From: Venturia oleaginea
Lineage: Eukaryota > Ascomycota > Dothideomycetes > Venturiales > Venturiaceae
Direction of reading: 5' to 3'
NCBI GenBank assembly: GCA_013176395.1
Contig: JABMLP010000017.1
Coordinates: 310,001 to 374,000 of the forward strand
DNA length: 64,000 nucleotides
Shown here: one piece after another, positions 1-10,143 of the stretch
How positions within the stretch are numbered: the stretch's first letter is position 1
Layout: the number at the start of each line of letters is the position of its first letter
Program-made: the position numbers and the translations under genes
The notes under the pieces: generated by a model
Told to the model about the DNA's origin: nothing
What the model saw: the letters and a program-made list of their open reading frames with translations, nothing else
The model's database searches: none

Positions 1-145
1 AGAAGACATCATGGATCAAGAAGCAAAGAATGCAGAAGGAGATTAGACTCAATGTCAAGAAGCACTACAATTCAACCACAACAAATCAGCGACGCTATCA
101 GCACCTAATGCAAATATTGTCTCCCAAGCGTCACAAAAACCAAAA

Positions 146-994
146 ATGATTCCTGCCATATTTGCAAGTCCACCACCAACTACGCCCACAATCTCACGCG
201 CCGCACCGCCGATCATAGCTCAAGGACCCGCCGCAACAGCAACCGCCTCCGTGGATAAACATCGCAACAAAAAGAAGAAAAGAAGGTCCTGGATTGAAAA
301 GCAAAAGAATCGGAAGAAACATAGATTGTCGTTCACAGAGCCGAGCCATCCAGAACCGCCATCTCTCTTTCTCGGTCTTCCAGTAGAAACTCGCAACATG
401 ATTTATTGCTATGCTCTGTATTCTCGGCGGCTTGTTCTAAGCAAAAAGTCATCTGTTCGCAATTACCGGAGGAAGAAGTTTCAATGGGCCAGTCTCTGCT
501 GTCCTGTGGGCGCGAATATTAGCCTGCGACGGACCTGCCAGCAAATCTATAGCGAGACAAGAGGCATCTTGTTCGAGATTAACACGTTCTCTCTTTATTC
601 GTGCATGCTTCCAAACGTGCGGACTGCATTCCGTTCATGGCCCATTTGGCAAAATGTTCGGAAGCTCAATATTTTGACCTGCTTCAGAAAGGCTAGCCAG
701 CTACGCGATTTTCTGCAAGTAATGTTGGAGCACCCCAACATGCGTATTCGTAAGTTCCAGCTGGCCTTCCTTGAATTGAAATCGCGATCCGATATCTCGA
801 CGCTTCAAAATCTGAAGGTGGAAGACTCAATCGAACTGTGCGTCCAGGCGTTCTCGATGTCCTCGCTGGATGTGAAGGGTCTGCAACATGAACTCGACTT
901 TATAGTACCAAAGATAATGGGTGTGTTATACTTCGATTGTGAATTACATGGAACAATACTTGACGAACCGGGAGATCAGGCTCCAACACGATGA
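146..994 (+). CDS. LPxExRxxIYxY-family protein (2EXR/DUF7730-like), 282 aa
   Basis: An uninterrupted single-exon frame runs from an ATG preceded by an A-rich leader. Residues 1–35 are Pro/Ala/Thr-rich and low complexity. Residues 40–62 are strongly basic (KKKKRR and similar), which could act as a nuclear localisation signal. At about 74–92 lies the family signature LFLGLPVETRNMIYCYAL, which many fungal proteins of the 2EXR/DUF7730 type carry near the start of a conserved region. It is followed by a segment resembling the usual LRRTCQQIYSETRGILFE motif (about 127–146). The molecular function of this expanded fungal family is unknown. It is the only intact copy of at least four such loci in the first 12 kb. 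The annotation is secure as a family member; the function is not. Confidence 0.75.
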   Translation: MIPAIFASPPPTTPTISRAAPPIIAQGPAATATASVDKHRNKKKKRRSWIEKQKNRKKHRLSFTEPSHPEPPSLFLGLPVETRNMIYCYALYSRRLVLSKKSSVRNYRRKKFQWASLCCPVGANISLRRTCQQIYSETRGILFEINTFSLYSCMLPNVRTAFRSWPIWQNVRKLNILTCFRKASQLRDFLQVMLEHPNMRIRKFQLAFLELKSRSDISTLQNLKVEDSIELCVQAFSMSSLDVKGLQHELDFIVPKIMGVLYFDCELHGTILDEPGDQAPTR

Positions 995-2166
995 CAGCAG
1001 ATATCACCTCGGCTAGCGTTGTGGTACTACACAGATTGGTCGCAACAGTTTTAAGACTGCACGCTCGAAGAAAAGCCATGATGAGGACGGAAATGATACG
1101 GAGGTTCTGGCTCGTAATCTGGCTCGTAAGAAATTGATATGCAATTCGATGGAAGACTAGATCGAAGAAGTCATCATATGAGACCGAATCGTAGGGGAAC
1201 GCCACTAGTCTTGTGGTACACAAGTGCTATAAATACCCAATACAGTCATGCGCTTATCTGACCGTACGTTACCATATTGATCGGGCATATCAACCTTGTT
1301 GAAGAAATATCTCAGCTGCATGACATCAAACGGGTGGCTGAGCAGCAATGACTGTTACAAAAACGCCATACCACCACATCGTCTTTGGCAATGCTTCGCT
1401 CTCCATGCTTTGATCTATCCTCATGTTTGACCGCTTTCGCGGAAAGGCTTCCTACCACATGCGAAAATGCGGCACCGATTTCTGAAAGACAAGACCCAGA
1501 CCAAGTCTTGGCAACTGCATTACCATCAGAACATGATTTCCTTCATCGTCAAATAATCGCCAGGTTGTTTTCCCACTTGGATCTACTGGTTTGCAAGTTT
1601 ACGAGCCCCATTTGGCCGATGGTCAGACTGGCATCAATGGTCATTAAGTAAGGTTTGCGAATATCCTCTCCGACGGGGATATAGTTGAGGCTCATTCTGC
1701 CATTGAAATATGCATCGAAGACAACGAACCTATGCTAATCGTCGGCTGCGATCCCGTCGTTCCAATTGCTGCCTCGTTTGTAATTGACGTTGTTGTTTAC
1801 TTCTCCATTGTGCGAGCTTATGTTTGCCACGAGAGATCGCGCCAGGAGTGACCATATTGTGGATCACAATTGGACAACGACGCCAGAAAGACTGTATCAT
1901 TAGCTGGTACTGCTGCAATAGCTTGGCTAACATAGCAAGCACCAGCACTAAGCGGTCTGGAGAGAGACCTCATGGTGAGCAGAGAAGAAGAATCGAAATT
2001 GGACAAGTCTGAACCTAAACATGAAAGAAACGCGTGAAGACTGTTCTACTTTACGAGATGCTTGGGCCTGTAGAAAGGCTTCCTCCGTCCATCAAAGACT
2101 TGTGTGGTTGTTGGTGTTGAGTTGTGGTCTGACGAATGGAGGTGGCTGATCGACTTTTTAAGTCGA
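995..2166. other. No supported gene; one unassigned open frame
   Basis: Stops break every frame into short pieces. The only piece with protein-like composition is a plus-strand frame at 1654–1851 without an ATG. It encodes an acidic then hydrophobic stretch (…NILSDGDIVEAH… then …VVPIAASFVIDVVVYFSIV…) and could be an exon remnant. No neighbour supports it. Confidence 0.4.
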
Positions 2167-3203
2167 TAACGTGTTTCACCACTCAGTGGGCCACCCCAGT
2201 CAGTGGGCCACCCTCACTACTAAATTTTATGTTATCGTCCAATAAATCTACCACCACTATGATCATTATCAAAATAACTCTAATAATACATTCTCTAGGT
2301 ATATGGACATCGATTGATCTTATGACCTTGAATACCGCAGCCACTGCACGTTGGTAATGCTCGCTGTTGTACGACGACTTCCTGATCTTGAACACTCTCT
2401 CCAGAGTTATTTTTGCCTCCCTGAACTAAGAACTGACCCTGTTGAGCCTGTAAAACGCCTCTATGTGCAATAAATATATTGTCTACGATATTGTTGCTTC
2501 TGTATTCGTCGTTGGTTCTCTACAAGAAGCTTCTTATTCTCTTCTGCAAGTATCACTGCAGAATTCATTGCGACTTGGCATCCTTTGATAAGTTGACTGA
2601 TTGCTTGACTGCTTGGGCTCTGAGATTGGCGATGAAGAAGGTCTCGGACGAGCTGAGCCTACTGTTGAAGCTGAGCTATTGTACGAGGAGTTTCTGACGT
2701 CCACTGTGGTGCTATTTTGCACGCTGTGAATGGAATTTGCGATTCCACTTTGTACGAAGCTCAGTTTGAGTGGAGATAAAGCGGGATCCCCAGTTCTTCC
2801 TGACTGATTGTGGTGGAGGTTCTGTACCACGTTTTTCGAGTAAAACATTTGCCATTTGTCGTACGTCAATAATCTGGGGGGGAAATCCGCGTCGATTAAG
2901 GTCCAGGGTCCACTGAAATAGAGCCTACTCTTCATGTAGTTGTAACTTTCGTTTTTTGTGGTTTGATGCCTTTGAGACGACGCTGAAGTGTAGCTCGAGA
3001 TATATCGTACAACGCTGAGATTTGACGTTGACTTGAATTTTGATTCTTTTGAAAGCTTTGCTTAGCAAGATGTAATCTAGCCTCTTTGTGGGCTGATTCA
3101 GGCGTTGGTGTTGACATTATCGCATTTACTGTACGAAGAGAATGGACTTTTTGACGGGGTGGCCCACTGACTGGGGTGGCCCACTGAGTGGTGAAACACG
3201 TTA
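2167..3203. mobile_element. Internally deleted Fot1/pogo-type transposon (element 1)
   Basis: Perfect 45-bp terminal inverted repeats at 2169–2213 and 3157–3201 are flanked by TA (2167–2168 and 3202–3203), the target duplication of Tc1/mariner/pogo elements. Each repeat contains two copies of GTGGGCCACCC spaced 17 bp apart. The 1.04-kb body keeps only the two ends of a minus-strand pogo transposase gene and lacks the DDE core, so it is a non-autonomous derivative. The identical inverted repeats suggest fairly recent mobility by a transposase acting in trans. Confidence 0.9.
2461..3117 (-). pseudogene. Remnant of pogo/Fot1 transposase with catalytic core deleted
   Basis: The 5' part starts at ATG 3117 and encodes a helix-turn-helix of the psq/CENP-B type (QISALYDISRATLQRRLKG). 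The frame then closes near 2936. Further along, one minus-strand frame gives the characteristic C-terminal region of these transposases: TSETPRTIAQLQQ, then a TAG stop, then an AQLVRDLL… stretch and a SQLIKGCQ… region, ending at a TAG at 2461–2463. The CENP-B DNA-binding half and all of the DDE nuclease domain are missing, so no active enzyme can be made. The internal TAG is where a CAG is expected. Confidence 0.8.
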
Positions 3204-3328
3204 CGGTAATTTTCATTTACGTAAGATAAGTGGTCTCTCATCGAACTTTTCAATCTCGGTGGAAAGTAACGAACATTACACTTTGAAATTCCTGAAAGCT
3301 GGAGTCCTTGCTCTTGTGAATCAATAGC

Positions 3329-3949
3329 ATGATGGCTACAGTATCCTCCGACTCAATAAGTGACTCCAACGATCACGGCGATGAACTCAAAGACGAAATG
3401 GAAGAATCGGAATGGGAGTCTTATTCGTCAGACACGGACTCGGAGTACAAAAACATGGAGCGTTACGATCCTGGCAGTGATTCAGGCTCAATGATGAATG
3501 CGGCATGCAACCTACGATGTTGGAGCTGGCGTCGCTCGTTTTCGGCATCGAGCGCATATCAAGGAGAAGAAGAGGAGGAAGACGAGGTGCTCCATGTCCA
3601 ACCCTTCAGGTTCTTAGGTCTTTCGGCGGAGCTTCGCAACCGGATATACGAATACTGTTTGCAGGGTGACACAGCCTTGGAGGTTCTGCAAGCAGATGAC
3701 TCTGTTCATCATTGCTTGGACATGATCGGACGAAAGATTCCGACTCCTGGCATTCTTGGAACTTGCAAGCGAATCCACCAGGAGCCTCACGATTTGATAT
3801 ATGAGCTAAACGAATTCTGCTTGGTACTATACAACAATAAGCCTTGGATAAACGCTCCATTCTACAAGGACGTTGATGAGCCTATCCCCGAGCACACTCT
3901 TGTGGACTCTACCGGATTTACTGGTTTCCACGCATACTGGCCATTTTAG
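3329..3949 (+). pseudogene. Truncated LPxExRxxIYxY-family protein, 206 aa
   Basis: The frame opens with tandem ATGs (3329 and 3332). It encodes an acidic Ser/Asp/Glu-rich N-terminus of about 90 residues, then the family signature FRFLGLSAELRNRIYEYCL at about 92–110 and a GILGTCKRIHQEPHDLIYELN segment matching the usual second motif. It stops soon after, at TAG 3947–3949. Coding-like sequence resumes in another frame near 4060–4245 (…LRLYRNIKVKGPFTIKVKLR…), so the original C-terminus appears cut off by a frameshift or stop. It lies 125 bp from the right end of transposon 1. A short functional protein cannot be excluded. Confidence 0.6.
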
Positions 3950-4654
3950 ACCATAATTCGATTTCTTCGCGTCTATTCGATTGGGCCGCTGCGGGAACGA
4001 CATGGACTAGCCACGTTGTGAAAATTCCAATCCACTAAGGTCCTCTTTTCAAGCTTTGATGTTCGGATGGGAGATTATGCAGGAAGCTATTCCGGTTCCC
4101 CTACAGTGGCTCTTCGTCTATATCGAAACATCAAGGTCAAAGGCCCGTTCACCATAAAAGTGAAGCTAAGACAAAAGGAGGAGAAAGCTTTCATGGAAGA
4201 CTTTGTTGGGGAACTTCTAGGCGCCATGACTGGTATTTTGATGTAGTACTTGTTCAAGCAACAGCTGACCCATTCGCAAGATTACCGCAAGAGTGAATCT
4301 GGCTTGTCCTGGATGCGGCCTGCTCCTGGCGACCATGGACCGGGCATGATAACTTACATGATGAAAGGCACGAAGACAGGCCGCTTTCGACCCGAAAGAA
4401 GGAGACATCATTTCGAGCTTACTTACATTCTCGAGTATGCTCAGAATTGATCTCATGGAGCCATCGATTCATTGCGCGTCGCTGAACCACTCAAAGCAAC
4501 CTCTTCATCGGTGAACTATCTTGAGAACACTAGGAGTTAATATTGAAGCCAAAAATTAAAACACTGCTCCTTCAACATCGGGAGGAGATGTCTTATAGCT
4601 AGCAAAGAACTCTCTTAAAGTATACAAATCTACCCATTCTCTTTCACCACAGGC
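3950..4654. other. Decayed 3' part of the preceding gene; otherwise empty
   Basis: A frame at about 4060–4245 ends at a TAG and looks like the displaced C-terminal part of the 3329–3949 locus. From 4250 on, only short frames with no recognisable content are present. Confidence 0.4.
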
Positions 4655-4978
4655 ATGTCAGAATTCACATTGGACAACATGACTTACATGAACGAACGCA
4701 GTCAATTGACAAAACACGGAACCACACCAACCACTAGGGACGAGACTCCAAATGCAACAATCCAATCCGCAGGCACCATCGAACGACCAGTACTCGACAA
4801 TGCACCTAGCATATTGCTTGGATTGCCCGCATCGCTACGTGTGATGGTCTGAGAATACGCGCATGTTCATGAAGATAGGGCCATTTCATCAGACCAATCA
4901 TTCAGCAAAGTCGTAGGACCGAAAGTGGCGAGCATCCATCTCTTACGAGATTGTGGCTGTTTCAGCATAACGTTTTCA
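4655..4978 (+). pseudogene. Fragment of LPxExRxxIYxY-family gene
   Basis: A frame from ATG 4655 encodes a Thr-rich N-terminus and then APSILLGLPASLRVMV, immediately followed by TGA and EYAHVHED. This is the family signature LLGLPxxLRxMxYEYA interrupted by a stop at the position of a probable Arg codon (CGA to TGA). The frame runs on for about 35 more codons before a second stop. Nothing after that resembles the rest of the family. It is the third family locus in 5 kb. Confidence 0.6.
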
Positions 4979-5274
4979 TAGAAAAATTGATGAAGCTTAT
5001 CAGACGTTCAATGATGATCAGTTTGAATGATAGCTTTGTGTGAAGGACGATTGGAAGGTGCGGACCAGACTATAGCGAGCAGTGCGGATAAATTGCCGAA
5101 ATACGAGGAGCAGACAAAGGTTTGCAATCTTCTGACTTGAACGGCGTAATTAGGTGTTCATTAATCTATCTGGTTTTCAGAAAGAAGCCAAGGTGGCACA
5201 GGGACAGACGACATTTTCCAGTAGATTTGAATTACCGCTTCCAATTAAACTATTACCGATTTGTTACCAAAGCC
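4979..5274. other. No supported feature
   Basis: Short frames only. I see no conserved motif or structural RNA signal here. Confidence 0.4.
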
Positions 5275-5609
5275 CTACTGGGCACCTCTCGACGTTCCAT
5301 CGCCCGGACCGGGAAGACCTTCCTCGTCGCCAGGTTCAGCGTAATTCTCCTTCGCAGCACCTCGAGTGCGACCCTGGACAATGTTGGATTCGTCGATAGC
5401 TTCCTTGTCGTCTTTCTCTGTAGCGAATGGTCAGTATTGAGAAACATTTGCTTATGCTAGTACGTACCTAGTGTAGCATCACTATCTTCAGTGGCTGGGC
5501 TGACGCCAGATTCAATAGTAGAGTCGTTTCCGACAACAGGAATCTCACTTTGGCCGGTGCGAGACTTGTACTCGTTGTCGTTGATTCCTTCACCTGCTGG
5601 GGCGGACAT
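5275..5609 (-). CDS. Small acidic conserved fungal protein, 94 aa (possible CHZ-type)
   Basis: Two exons: 5609–5468 and 5417–5275, joined across a 50-bp intron (GTACGT…CTACAG). Both splice phases agree and the frame ends at TAG 5277–5275. The product is hydrophilic and acidic, begins MSAPAGEGINDNEYKS, and carries IDESNIVQGRTRGAAK followed by EPGDEEGLPGPGDG. The ID-x-SN-I-x-x-GRxTRG string is reminiscent of the histone-chaperone CHZ motif of Chz1. However, the remainder is unlike Chz1 and the similarity is short, so a nuclear chaperone role is only a guess. There is no signal peptide or membrane segment. The coherent intron and clean frame suggest a live gene inside an otherwise decayed region. 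Confidence 0.72.
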
Positions 5610-6845
5610 TTTGATGCGGGCTTGTTGGTTTTAAGTTGAGCTTGGAATTTGAGGGATAAGTTTAAGAAATTGACTTGAAACTTTGAAGAGGAGATGGTGA
5701 AGCTGGCTGGATGATGTTCTAAATTTTGGTTCCGAACGTTACCACGTCGTCTTTATGTATTCCTATCGAAACGCGACGCCACTCGTATTGTGCAAATATG
5801 GATTGCCATGACGAAGAATTGTTCCTGAGTCCTTCCTAAGCCAGAAAACAGGAGGCAGGTATTGACCATAGCGTAACAGTGATTAAAAACAGCAACTAAA
5901 CGCGCAGGTCATGCCACTACGCATCATTGACTCCGTGTATCGACGCGATTATCAACCTAAGCACTTGATTCGCAGTAAATATCTAAGGCGTGATCTTTCC
6001 GGAAACAAGTAAGGTCTAGACGGCATTTAGAAAAGATTGACAGGAACGGCTGGAAAGGGAAAAAGAAGGCGCTTCGCATATGATCATAGACTAAGGCGAA
6101 ATGGCTAGAAGATGGCAGGCAGGAGAATTTGTTAATCTATGAGGTGCTGAATTGGTTAGATCTGGGGAAGCCGAATTATGGCATTAGCAGAAATCCAATC
6201 ACAATCTCCTGCAAATCGATGATGCATTTCTCCTGGTCCTGGCGTTAGTCGTGACGTTACGGGGGCCGAGCGGTCAACTCCAGGTGCAGGAGAAGCTGCT
6301 AAGGTGAGATTGTGGAAACCAATTGAGTGTTTTGACACGGTGATAAGATGAGGATTGAAAATTCGATGGATTCCAACTTGATTTCGGAGGAGATGGAGGA
6401 GAAGTATGGAGGTCGTCGGAGGCCCTTGAGTCATTTTTGACCTGATGATTCAGCTTTCATGACTCGCACAGGGTTGTCAGAATAGACTGCGCGGGAGCCA
6501 AGACATCTAGGAGATCTTAGTATATTATATTTATTACCACAAAGTACTCTTAATACGGCGCTCTGGCTGCTTCTAAACTAATTTACATCTATTTTGTGAC
6601 GGCATGGCATGGCGGCCATCCTCATCACGTGACAGCGTGGCAAATGCATGGGCTCCAGCCACACTGTGGCAAGAGAAATATCAACCCGCGCGGCTCGTAG
6701 TTTCTAACTCTCCATCTGATATTCTTTTATCACACCTAGCAATTGGAATCTTAGTTCATTCTAGTTCATTCAATGCTCGCCGTGACATATTTGGTATCTC
6801 TCTAATCCTTTTTCTAATCTGTAAGAGAGTGATTTTGTCCCATTC
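5610..6845. other. Gene-free spacer
   Basis: Only short frames occur; the longest is a 92-codon minus-strand frame at 6156–6434 with no recognisable motif. A short direct repeat (TAGTTCATTC) lies near 6750–6770. I find no transposon end here. Confidence 0.4.
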
Positions 6846-7100
6846 TGTCACGGGGCGGGTTCGGGTATCAGGAGGAAGGAGCAGCAGCAGGAACAGGTAT
6901 CATTCAACAGGCTATATACGAACTGGCAGGCAAACCAACAGGCAGGTTTAACGACAGGACGTAGCTTAAAGAGCTACGAATTGGTTGAAGCCACGCAGGC
7001 TTTAAAACCTTTCCTCGGCAGAACTACGGTCCTGCCTTGATCACGCGCCGTGTGGCCACCCCAACGGCGGGAAAGACTTGTCCGCAGTCGTACCGTGACA
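6846..7100. mobile_element. Candidate solo LTR (255 bp)
   Basis: The segment begins TGTCACGG and ends CCGTGACA, an 8-bp terminal inversion with the TG…CA ends typical of Ty3/Ty1-type LTRs. Its length also suits an LTR. There is no adjacent internal retroelement sequence, so it would be a solo LTR. The 5-bp flanks (CATTC and CAACA) do not match, so no target duplication supports the call. Inter-element recombination or decay could explain that, as could a different element type. Confidence 0.45.
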
Positions 7101-7115
7101 CAACACCATTAGCCT

Positions 7116-8244
7116 TAACGTAATTCACTAGCGAGCGGGCCACACCACCGAGCGGGCTACCGAATCGATCATTTCATCTTTGCAAGCCTCTACACCACCA
7201 CCTCATGCCTTCTAAAGCCCAGCAAGAAGGCCGATTACTTCTTGCTCTTCAAGCCTATCAAAAAGGCCAAATCACAACTATTTGCAAGCTGCATTAGCTT
7301 ATAATGTACCATACAGTACCCTCAAATATCGCCTCTCTGGACGCGTTGCACGCGTCGAAACGCGCGCAAACAGCCACCAACTTACTCCCACAGAGGAAGA
7401 AGTCTTGACTCAATGGATTATCTCAATGGATAATCGAGGCTATCCTGCTCGAGTCTGTGCAGTACAGAATGCGGCGAAATTACTGCTTCAACAACGCGTC
7501 GGTCCCTCAGCCTCAATCAGTATCAACTGGTCTGCCAGGTTCATCAAGCGACAGCCTACCCTGCAATCGAGATTCAATCGCAAGTACGATTATCAGCGTG
7601 CTCAATGCGAAGATCCAGAGCTTATCGGAGCCTGGTTTCGGCTTGTGAGTAATACAATTCAGAAATACGGCATTCAAGAGGAGGATATCTATAACTTCGA
7701 TGAGACTGGCTTTGCAATGGGTATTGCAAGCACTTCACGCGTCGTTACTACCCCAGATCGACGGGGCAAGCCACCTCAGTTACAGCCAGGCGATCGGGAG
7801 TGGGTTACAGCAATTGAAGCGACTGTTGGCAGATGAGAATGAGAAATTGAGAGCAGCGAATGAGAGGCAAAAGAGGAAGAGAGCAGTCAAAAAAAGCAGA
7901 TCTCAAAGAAAATAACACTTACAGTTGCAGAGGCACAAGGCCTGATGGAGAATACTGTACAGCAGCCTATACAGGCAAGTGTTGCTCCTATACAGCAAAC
8001 AGTTGTTGCAACAGCCTCGTCATCAAGTAGTGCAAGTCAAGGGAATTGCTTTGGTTTACCTTGTTGTTTTGCATGTAAGGGCTTTGACCATGCTGCGAGC
8101 GATTGCCCTAAATATCGATAATCTTCTGTATAATAGATAGTCTTGATTAATAAAGGCGTTGTGGTGGTGTAAGCTTGCAAAGATGAGGTGATCGATTCGG
8201 TGGCCCGCTCGGTGGTGTGGCCCGCTCGCTAGTGAATTACGTTA
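7116..8244. mobile_element. Internally deleted Fot1/pogo-type transposon (element 2)
   Basis: Imperfect terminal inverted repeats of about 82–84 bp (7118–7201 and 8161–8242) are bounded by TA on both sides. The tip reads ACGTAATTCACTAGCGAGCG. The repeats carry GAGCGGGCCAC-type motifs 17 bp apart. The 1.13-kb interior keeps the start of a plus-strand transposase up to just past the first catalytic Asp, then jumps to a C-terminal part with a zinc knuckle. It lies 15 bp from the candidate LTR and 47 bp from element 3. Confidence 0.9.
7205..8121 (+). pseudogene. Deleted pogo/Fot1 transposase retaining HTH, first Asp and CCHC knuckle
   Basis: The frame starts at ATG 7205 (MPSKAQQEGRLLLALQAYQ) and shifts by one base near 7280, where it continues as QAALAYNVPYSTLKYRLSG, a psq-type helix-turn-helix. 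The CENP-B-like DNA-binding region follows, then the DDE domain start with YNFDETGFAMG, whose Asp is the first catalytic residue. After GDREWVTAIEAT the sequence jumps to a C-terminal coiled-coil-like LLADENEKLRAANERQKRK and, past a stop, to a zinc knuckle CFACKGFDHAASDC (CX2CX4HX4C). It ends at TAA 8119–8121. The second and third catalytic acids are deleted. Confidence 0.8.
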
Positions 8245-8291
8245 TCTTTAAGATCCCAGCCCTGAAAAAATCGTATTCGCTTAATAGTAAT

Positions 8292-10143
8292 TAATGTATT
8301 CCACCACCAGAACTGCCACACCACCCAACCCGCCAAAATCTCTTGGCATGACCAACTCATGTTACGACTCTTCAATTTTATCGGTATCAACAATAGATTC
8401 CAAGTCTGTCGTGCTGCTATCTGATTCAGAAGATATCCCAATATCCTTTTTACACCTTCGCGCATTGTGCCCAGTCGCGCCGCAGTTCCCACAGCGCCTT
8501 TGAGTTGATCGGGATGTTTCTTGACCACTACTACTACGAGCATTCTTTGATCCCTGAGGCGCAACAGACGCCTCAGCAGCTACCCGCGCTGCTGCAGTCC
8601 CATACTCCATAGTACCACCTTGCTGGATCCGCTTTCTTTTACGCGATTTTCGCTTCGTCATTACTGCCAATTGCTCTTCAAGCTCGTGGTTTCGTGCAAC
8701 AAGTAGGGTGTTCTGGTGCAGCAACAATTCAGCGCCTTTAATAAGCTGTGAAAAGCCTGCCTGCACAGTAACTGGTGACCGAGTAAAAGACTCGCTACGA
8801 GCTTGGATTGGGATCCAAATTCATGAGTATTGCTTGGAGTCTTTGTCTGCCACGGCGTTTCTAGGAGACGGGGTTCTGGCAGGGTACATAGCCATACTTC
8901 ATGGCGAACCAACACTACCTGCGCGTTGATAGGGACTAGCCCTACTGCCTCAAAGGCCTTTCGACAAATCTCTTCCGTGAACACGTCGAAAAACGCGTCT
9001 TTAAAGGCAGGGAGAAAGCCTTCCTTGTTGATATGGTACACGCGTCGGCGCGCCAAGTCCCGGATGCGTTGGGAGTACTTGCGCTTCAACGGCGAGAAGC
9101 AAACCACGTCAAGGGGCTGGAGTATATACGACGAGTGCGATGGCATGCAGAGAGTTAGGATCTTATATTCGAGGCAGTAGTCCTTGAAATCCTGGCTGAG
9201 ATGGCTCTCATGGCCGTCCAAGATAAGCAGCCTGTACCCCCCCACCTGCCGCGCCTTTGTATACGCGTCAAAATGCTTCAACCACTCAAGACCAAGCGCG
9301 TTGTTTATCCAGCCGTTCTCAAAAACTGAGAGCTTCCAATTCCGTGGTATATCTGCCTCCTCACACCACGCAGAGATGTGAACGCGTCCTTTATAGAAAA
9401 TGAATAGCGGGGTCGCATGCCCAGCTGCGCAGATGCTCTGAATAACCGTAACCCATTCGCGATCGCCCGGCTGGATGAGTTCAGGCCTTGTACGTCTTTC
9501 AGAGGCTGTAACGACCTTCATTGACCTAATAACGCCCATCTGGAAGCCAATCTCGTCAAAGTTGTGCCTATCCTCATCGTGGACGCCGTACTTTGCCTTA
9601 GTGTCTGCAACGAGCTTGAACCACGCGCCAATAATCTCTGGATGTTCCTGTAGTATCCTCTGCCTATCCTTTGCTCGATTGAAGGCTACCTTGAGCTCAT
9701 CTGAGCGCGTTACGAATCTCTCAGCCCAGTTTTTGCCTACTGGCACTCCACCGCGTATACCCAGTAGTTTATCCGCCATATCTGCTACCTCACACAGCCG
9801 GGGCGCAAATCCTCGCGAAATGAGGTCGAGAATATATTGGATAAGCATTTGCTCCTCGGTAAGGGTAAGTTTCCGACCGTTTGGTAGTTTTTCGAGGATA
9901 AATGGGACTCCTCGGGCGCGATCACAGAGGTTCTGGTGTTTAACGTTCAAGGCGCGCGCAGCAGCCCGTTGACTTCGGAATTGGCCGGCTTGGAGGGCTT
10001 GGAGGGCAAGCTGAAGTCTCCCTTCGTGTTCAAGTAATAACGAGTTGTGTTGTTGAGACATAATCAGGTAATGGGGGAAGTGGTAGTCTTGGCATATTTT
10101 GGCGGGTTATGTAGTGTGGCGGTTCGGGTGGTGGAATACGTTA
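8292..10143. mobile_element. Near full-length Fot1/pogo-type transposon (element 3)
   Basis: TA-flanked inverted repeats lie at about 8294–8338 and 10097–10141. Their tips read ATGTATTCCACCACC on the left and ACGTATTCCACCACC on the right, and they diverge inward by point changes. The 1.85-kb length is typical of complete Fot1-like elements. The interior carries a minus-strand transposase gene with all three catalytic Asp residues. The imperfect repeats and a coding frameshift suggest it is ageing. Confidence 0.9.
8362..10061 (-). pseudogene. Fot1/pogo DDE transposase with C-terminal zinc knuckle, one frameshift
   Basis: From ATG 10061 the long frame encodes an N-terminal psq/CENP-B DNA-binding region (about 1–150) and a DDE superfamily nuclease. 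Catalytic residues are visible in HNFDEIGFQMG (usually NFDETGF), LLILDGHESH and ILQPLDVVCF, giving D-D-D as in pogo enzymes. Around 8775–8800 the coherent reading moves to another frame: SPVTVQAGFSQLIKGAELL, an Arg/Lys-rich stretch, then a zinc knuckle CGNCGATGHNARRC (CX2CX4HX4C) and an acidic Ser-rich tail to 8362. Without the shift the protein would be close to 550 aa. The break may be a mutation; programmed frameshifting is a less likely alternative. Confidence 0.85.
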
